Made by a program: the position numbers and the translations under genes
Notes under the pieces: generated by a model
What the model saw: the letters and a program-made list of their open reading frames with translations, nothing else
Databases searched by the model: none
Told to the model about the DNA's origin: nothing
Assembly (NCBI GenBank): GCA_002307245.1
Contig: DBTW01000068.1
Coordinates: forward strand, 9,485-18,055
DNA: 8,571 nucleotides
From: Spirochaetaceae bacterium UBA1306
GTDB taxonomy: Bacteria > Spirochaetota > Spirochaetia > Treponematales > Rectinemataceae
Direction of reading: 5' to 3'
Shown here: positions 7,160-8,571 of the stretch, in pieces
How the letters are laid out: each line of letters begins with the position of its first letter
How positions within the stretch are numbered: the first letter of the stretch is position 1

Positions 7160-7188
7160 AGTATGGCCGCAAGGGCGAGACAAGGCAA
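7160..7188 (-). promoter_or_regulatory. Candidate sigma-70-type promoter of the leftward operon
   Basis: Reading leftward, TTGCCT (7188-7183) and CATACT (7165-7160) are separated by 17 bases, each matching the standard hexamer at four of six positions. The predicted transcription start falls on or within a base or two of the ATG at 7152, so the message may be leaderless, in keeping with the lack of a ribosome site. The hexamers are only moderate matches and the main sigma factor's preference in this organism is unknown. Confidence 0.35.
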
Positions 7189-7199
7189 GGTCGCGGAGA

Positions 7200-7228
7200 T
7201 TGACGGCGGCCGGAGCCGCAGGTAGTCT
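7200..7228 (+). promoter_or_regulatory. Candidate promoter of the divergent regulator gene
   Basis: TTGACG (7200-7205, five of six matches to the -35 hexamer) is followed after 17 bases by TAGTCT (7223-7228, three of six). The -10 box is poor, as is common for activated promoters. The ATG at 7236 is seven bases past it, so this transcript also may have almost no leader. The -35 boxes of the two divergent promoters are only 11 bases apart, so a regulator or polymerase at one would affect the other. Confidence 0.3.
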
Positions 7229-7235
7229 ATCCGCC

Positions 7236-8571
7236 ATGCGCCGACGAGGGAACGAGGGCCGACCGCAGGGCGATTTCTTCGCAAGCAGGCTCTTCCTCAA
7301 GCTCTTCCTCTCGTACGCCTCCCTCGTGATCGCGGCCTTCGCCTGCTACTCGGCCTTCGTGATCTGGGAAGGCTCCATCCGGGCCAAGGCCGACGCGGCC
7401 CGCCGTTCCGAGCTCAAGCTCGAGGAATTCGCCAACGCGATCGAGTCGCAGCTATTGGACGCCCGTAACGTCGCGTCGAGGGTGAACAGCTCCCCGATCA
7501 TCCGGGACCTCTACCTGAACCTGAAGTACGCCGGAAGGCCCGCCGACCTCTCCGCCCCGTACCGATGCATCCAGGAGCTGAAGTCCGCGAGGGCCACGGC
7601 CAGCAATATCGGCATCTACGATATCCTGCTCTTCATCCAGGGACATCAGCGCGCCTATACGAGCTCGGACATCATCGTGCTCGGAAAGCCTTTCGCCTAC
7701 GACGCGTCGGCCGGCGTTACAATCGGCCGCGGCAGCCTGGAACGATCGCTCGGCCTGGAGGCGGACAAGGACATAAGGCTGTCCAAGGAGTACTTCGTCT
7801 ACGGCGATGACTACTCCTACGACGGCGCCATGCCCAGGGGTCGCATCGAGGTGCTCTTCGACATCCAAGGCATCGAGGCGGCCCTGGCGCCGATGCGTGC
7901 GGGCGGGGCGAGCCTCGCCGTCAGGGAAGGCGATCGCGTCATCGCGGGCGATGCCGGGATCGCGGGCCGGCGCCTCTCCAAGGCCTCGGTCGTCGCCCCC
8001 GCCATAAGCTACGAGTTCGCGAAGGGCGAGGCTGCTCCGGGACCGGCCCTCGCGGCCGCGACCGCCGCGGCCCTCGCCATCGGCCTCGTCGTGGGCATGG
8101 CCTTCCTCCTAGGCGCCTATTATTTCTGCCGCTCCTACTACCGCCCGATCGGCAGGATCGGCGCCCTCGTCGGCAAGGGCAAGGGCGGGTACGAGCGGCT
8201 CGACGAGATCGCGACCGGCGTCTCCTCCCTGGTCGACGAAAGCGAGAGCATCAGGCAGGCGGAGCGGACCGCCAGGCCCTTCGTCAGGCAGGCAGTGCTC
8301 CACGCCCTGCTCACCCGCGACCTGGAGGCCGAGGAGTCGGGCTTCCTCGTCCGCGACAGCGGGATCGCCCTGGATCGCGGGCATTACCTCGTGGCCGCCT
8401 GCAACATCGCGCTGCGCGACGGGGCGAGAAAGGCCGGCGCGGGGACGGCCGGGGCCAGGGAAATCATCGTCGGAACCGCCGGGGAATTCTCGCGGCGGGG
8501 AAATGAGGTCTTCCTTTACGAGGAGGACGACTCGAACCTCGCCCTGGTCATCGCGAGCGACGACGAGGGCG
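7236..8571 (+). CDS. Membrane-anchored AraC-type regulator, sensor half (partial)
   Basis: The frame is open from the ATG at 7236 to the end of the window, giving 445 residues with no stop. A short basic N-terminus is followed by a membrane helix (about 18-44), an extracytoplasmic region of about 225 residues (45-270), a second Ala/Gly-rich helix (about 271-297) and an Arg/Tyr-rich cytoplasmic junction containing YYRPIGRIG (301-309). The cytoplasmic part, with FVRQAVLHALLTRDLEAEE at 349-367, resembles the linker before the AraC helix-turn-helix in large membrane regulators of spirochaetes and Firmicutes. It does not show the HAMP and NPHFLYN features of YesM-type kinases. The DNA-binding domain is beyond the edge, so AraC assignment is likely but not shown. 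The outer domain is probably Cache-like but has no motif I recognise. No good ribosome site precedes the ATG; an in-frame TTG lies at 7200. It is divergent from the signalling operon by 83 bp. Confidence 0.75.
   Translation, partial: MRRRGNEGRPQGDFFASRLFLKLFLSYASLVIAAFACYSAFVIWEGSIRAKADAARRSELKLEEFANAIESQLLDARNVASRVNSSPIIRDLYLNLKYAGRPADLSAPYRCIQELKSARATASNIGIYDILLFIQGHQRAYTSSDIIVLGKPFAYDASAGVTIGRGSLERSLGLEADKDIRLSKEYFVYGDDYSYDGAMPRGRIEVLFDIQGIEAALAPMRAGGASLAVREGDRVIAGDAGIAGRRLSKASVVAPAISYEFAKGEAAPGPALAAATAAALAIGLVVGMAFLLGAYYFCRSYYRPIGRIGALVGKGKGGYERLDEIATGVSSLVDESESIRQAERTARPFVRQAVLHALLTRDLEAEESGFLVRDSGIALDRGHYLVAACNIALRDGARKAGAGTAGAREIIVGTAGEFSRRGNEVFLYEEDDSNLALVIASDDEG

Noticed and set aside
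7153..7284. N-terminal extension of the CBS-ATPase gene to an ATG at 7284
   Set aside because: The extra 44 codons overlap the divergent regulator, have no CBS features and would bury both promoters.
394..8571. Very frequent CTCGAG and TCGAG strings
   Set aside because: They follow from preferred Leu, Glu, Ser and Arg codons in G+C-rich genes and show no spacing pattern or flanking conservation.
1..8571. CRISPR arrays, insertion sequences, tRNA or rRNA genes
   Set aside because: No regularly spaced repeats, transposase motifs, terminal inverted repeats or recognisable stable RNA sequences were seen.

Overview
The window looks like a chromosomal regulatory locus from a G+C-rich bacterium, possibly a spirochaete. 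That guess rests on the 7TMR-DISM type receptor kinase, the membrane-anchored AraC-like regulator and the general gene style; no single marker proves it. Everything from about 400 onward is G+C-rich and tightly packed with coding sequence. The first ~390 bases are clearly A+T-rich and hold no convincing gene.

Five genes run leftward (minus strand) as one apparent operon. In order of transcription they are: a CBS-pair protein with an RsbW-like ATPase domain (7152-6226), a small DRTGG-domain protein (6212-5877), a PHP-domain metallo-hydrolase-like protein (5880-5122), a 7TMR-DISM hybrid histidine kinase (5125-1814), and an NtrC-type sigma-54-activating response regulator (1830-394). The junctions are a 13-bp gap, a 4-bp GTGA overlap, a 4-bp ATGA overlap and a 17-bp overlap, which implies co-transcription and translational coupling. 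A strong intrinsic terminator at 199-238 closes the unit. An 83-bp gap separates the operon from a rightward gene (7236 to beyond the end), a two-helix membrane protein that looks like the sensor half of an AraC-type regulator.

The genes read as a signalling module with almost no metabolic enzymes. The CBS-ATPase/DRTGG/PHP trio is, from general knowledge, a set often found beside [FeFe]-hydrogenase genes in anaerobes; no hydrogenase gene is in this window. The kinase carries two kinase modules: the first has lost its phospho-accepting His and its G1 box, the second is intact, and a receiver sits between them. The response regulator has an intact GAFTGA loop and so should drive sigma-54 promoters. 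A very good sigma-54 promoter match on the minus strand at 124-140 lies just past the operon terminator and points out of the left edge. The simplest model is that the kinase and regulator switch on an unseen operon to the left, with the dyads at 203-252 as possible enhancer sites. That the hidden target is a hydrogenase or other redox operon is inference only.
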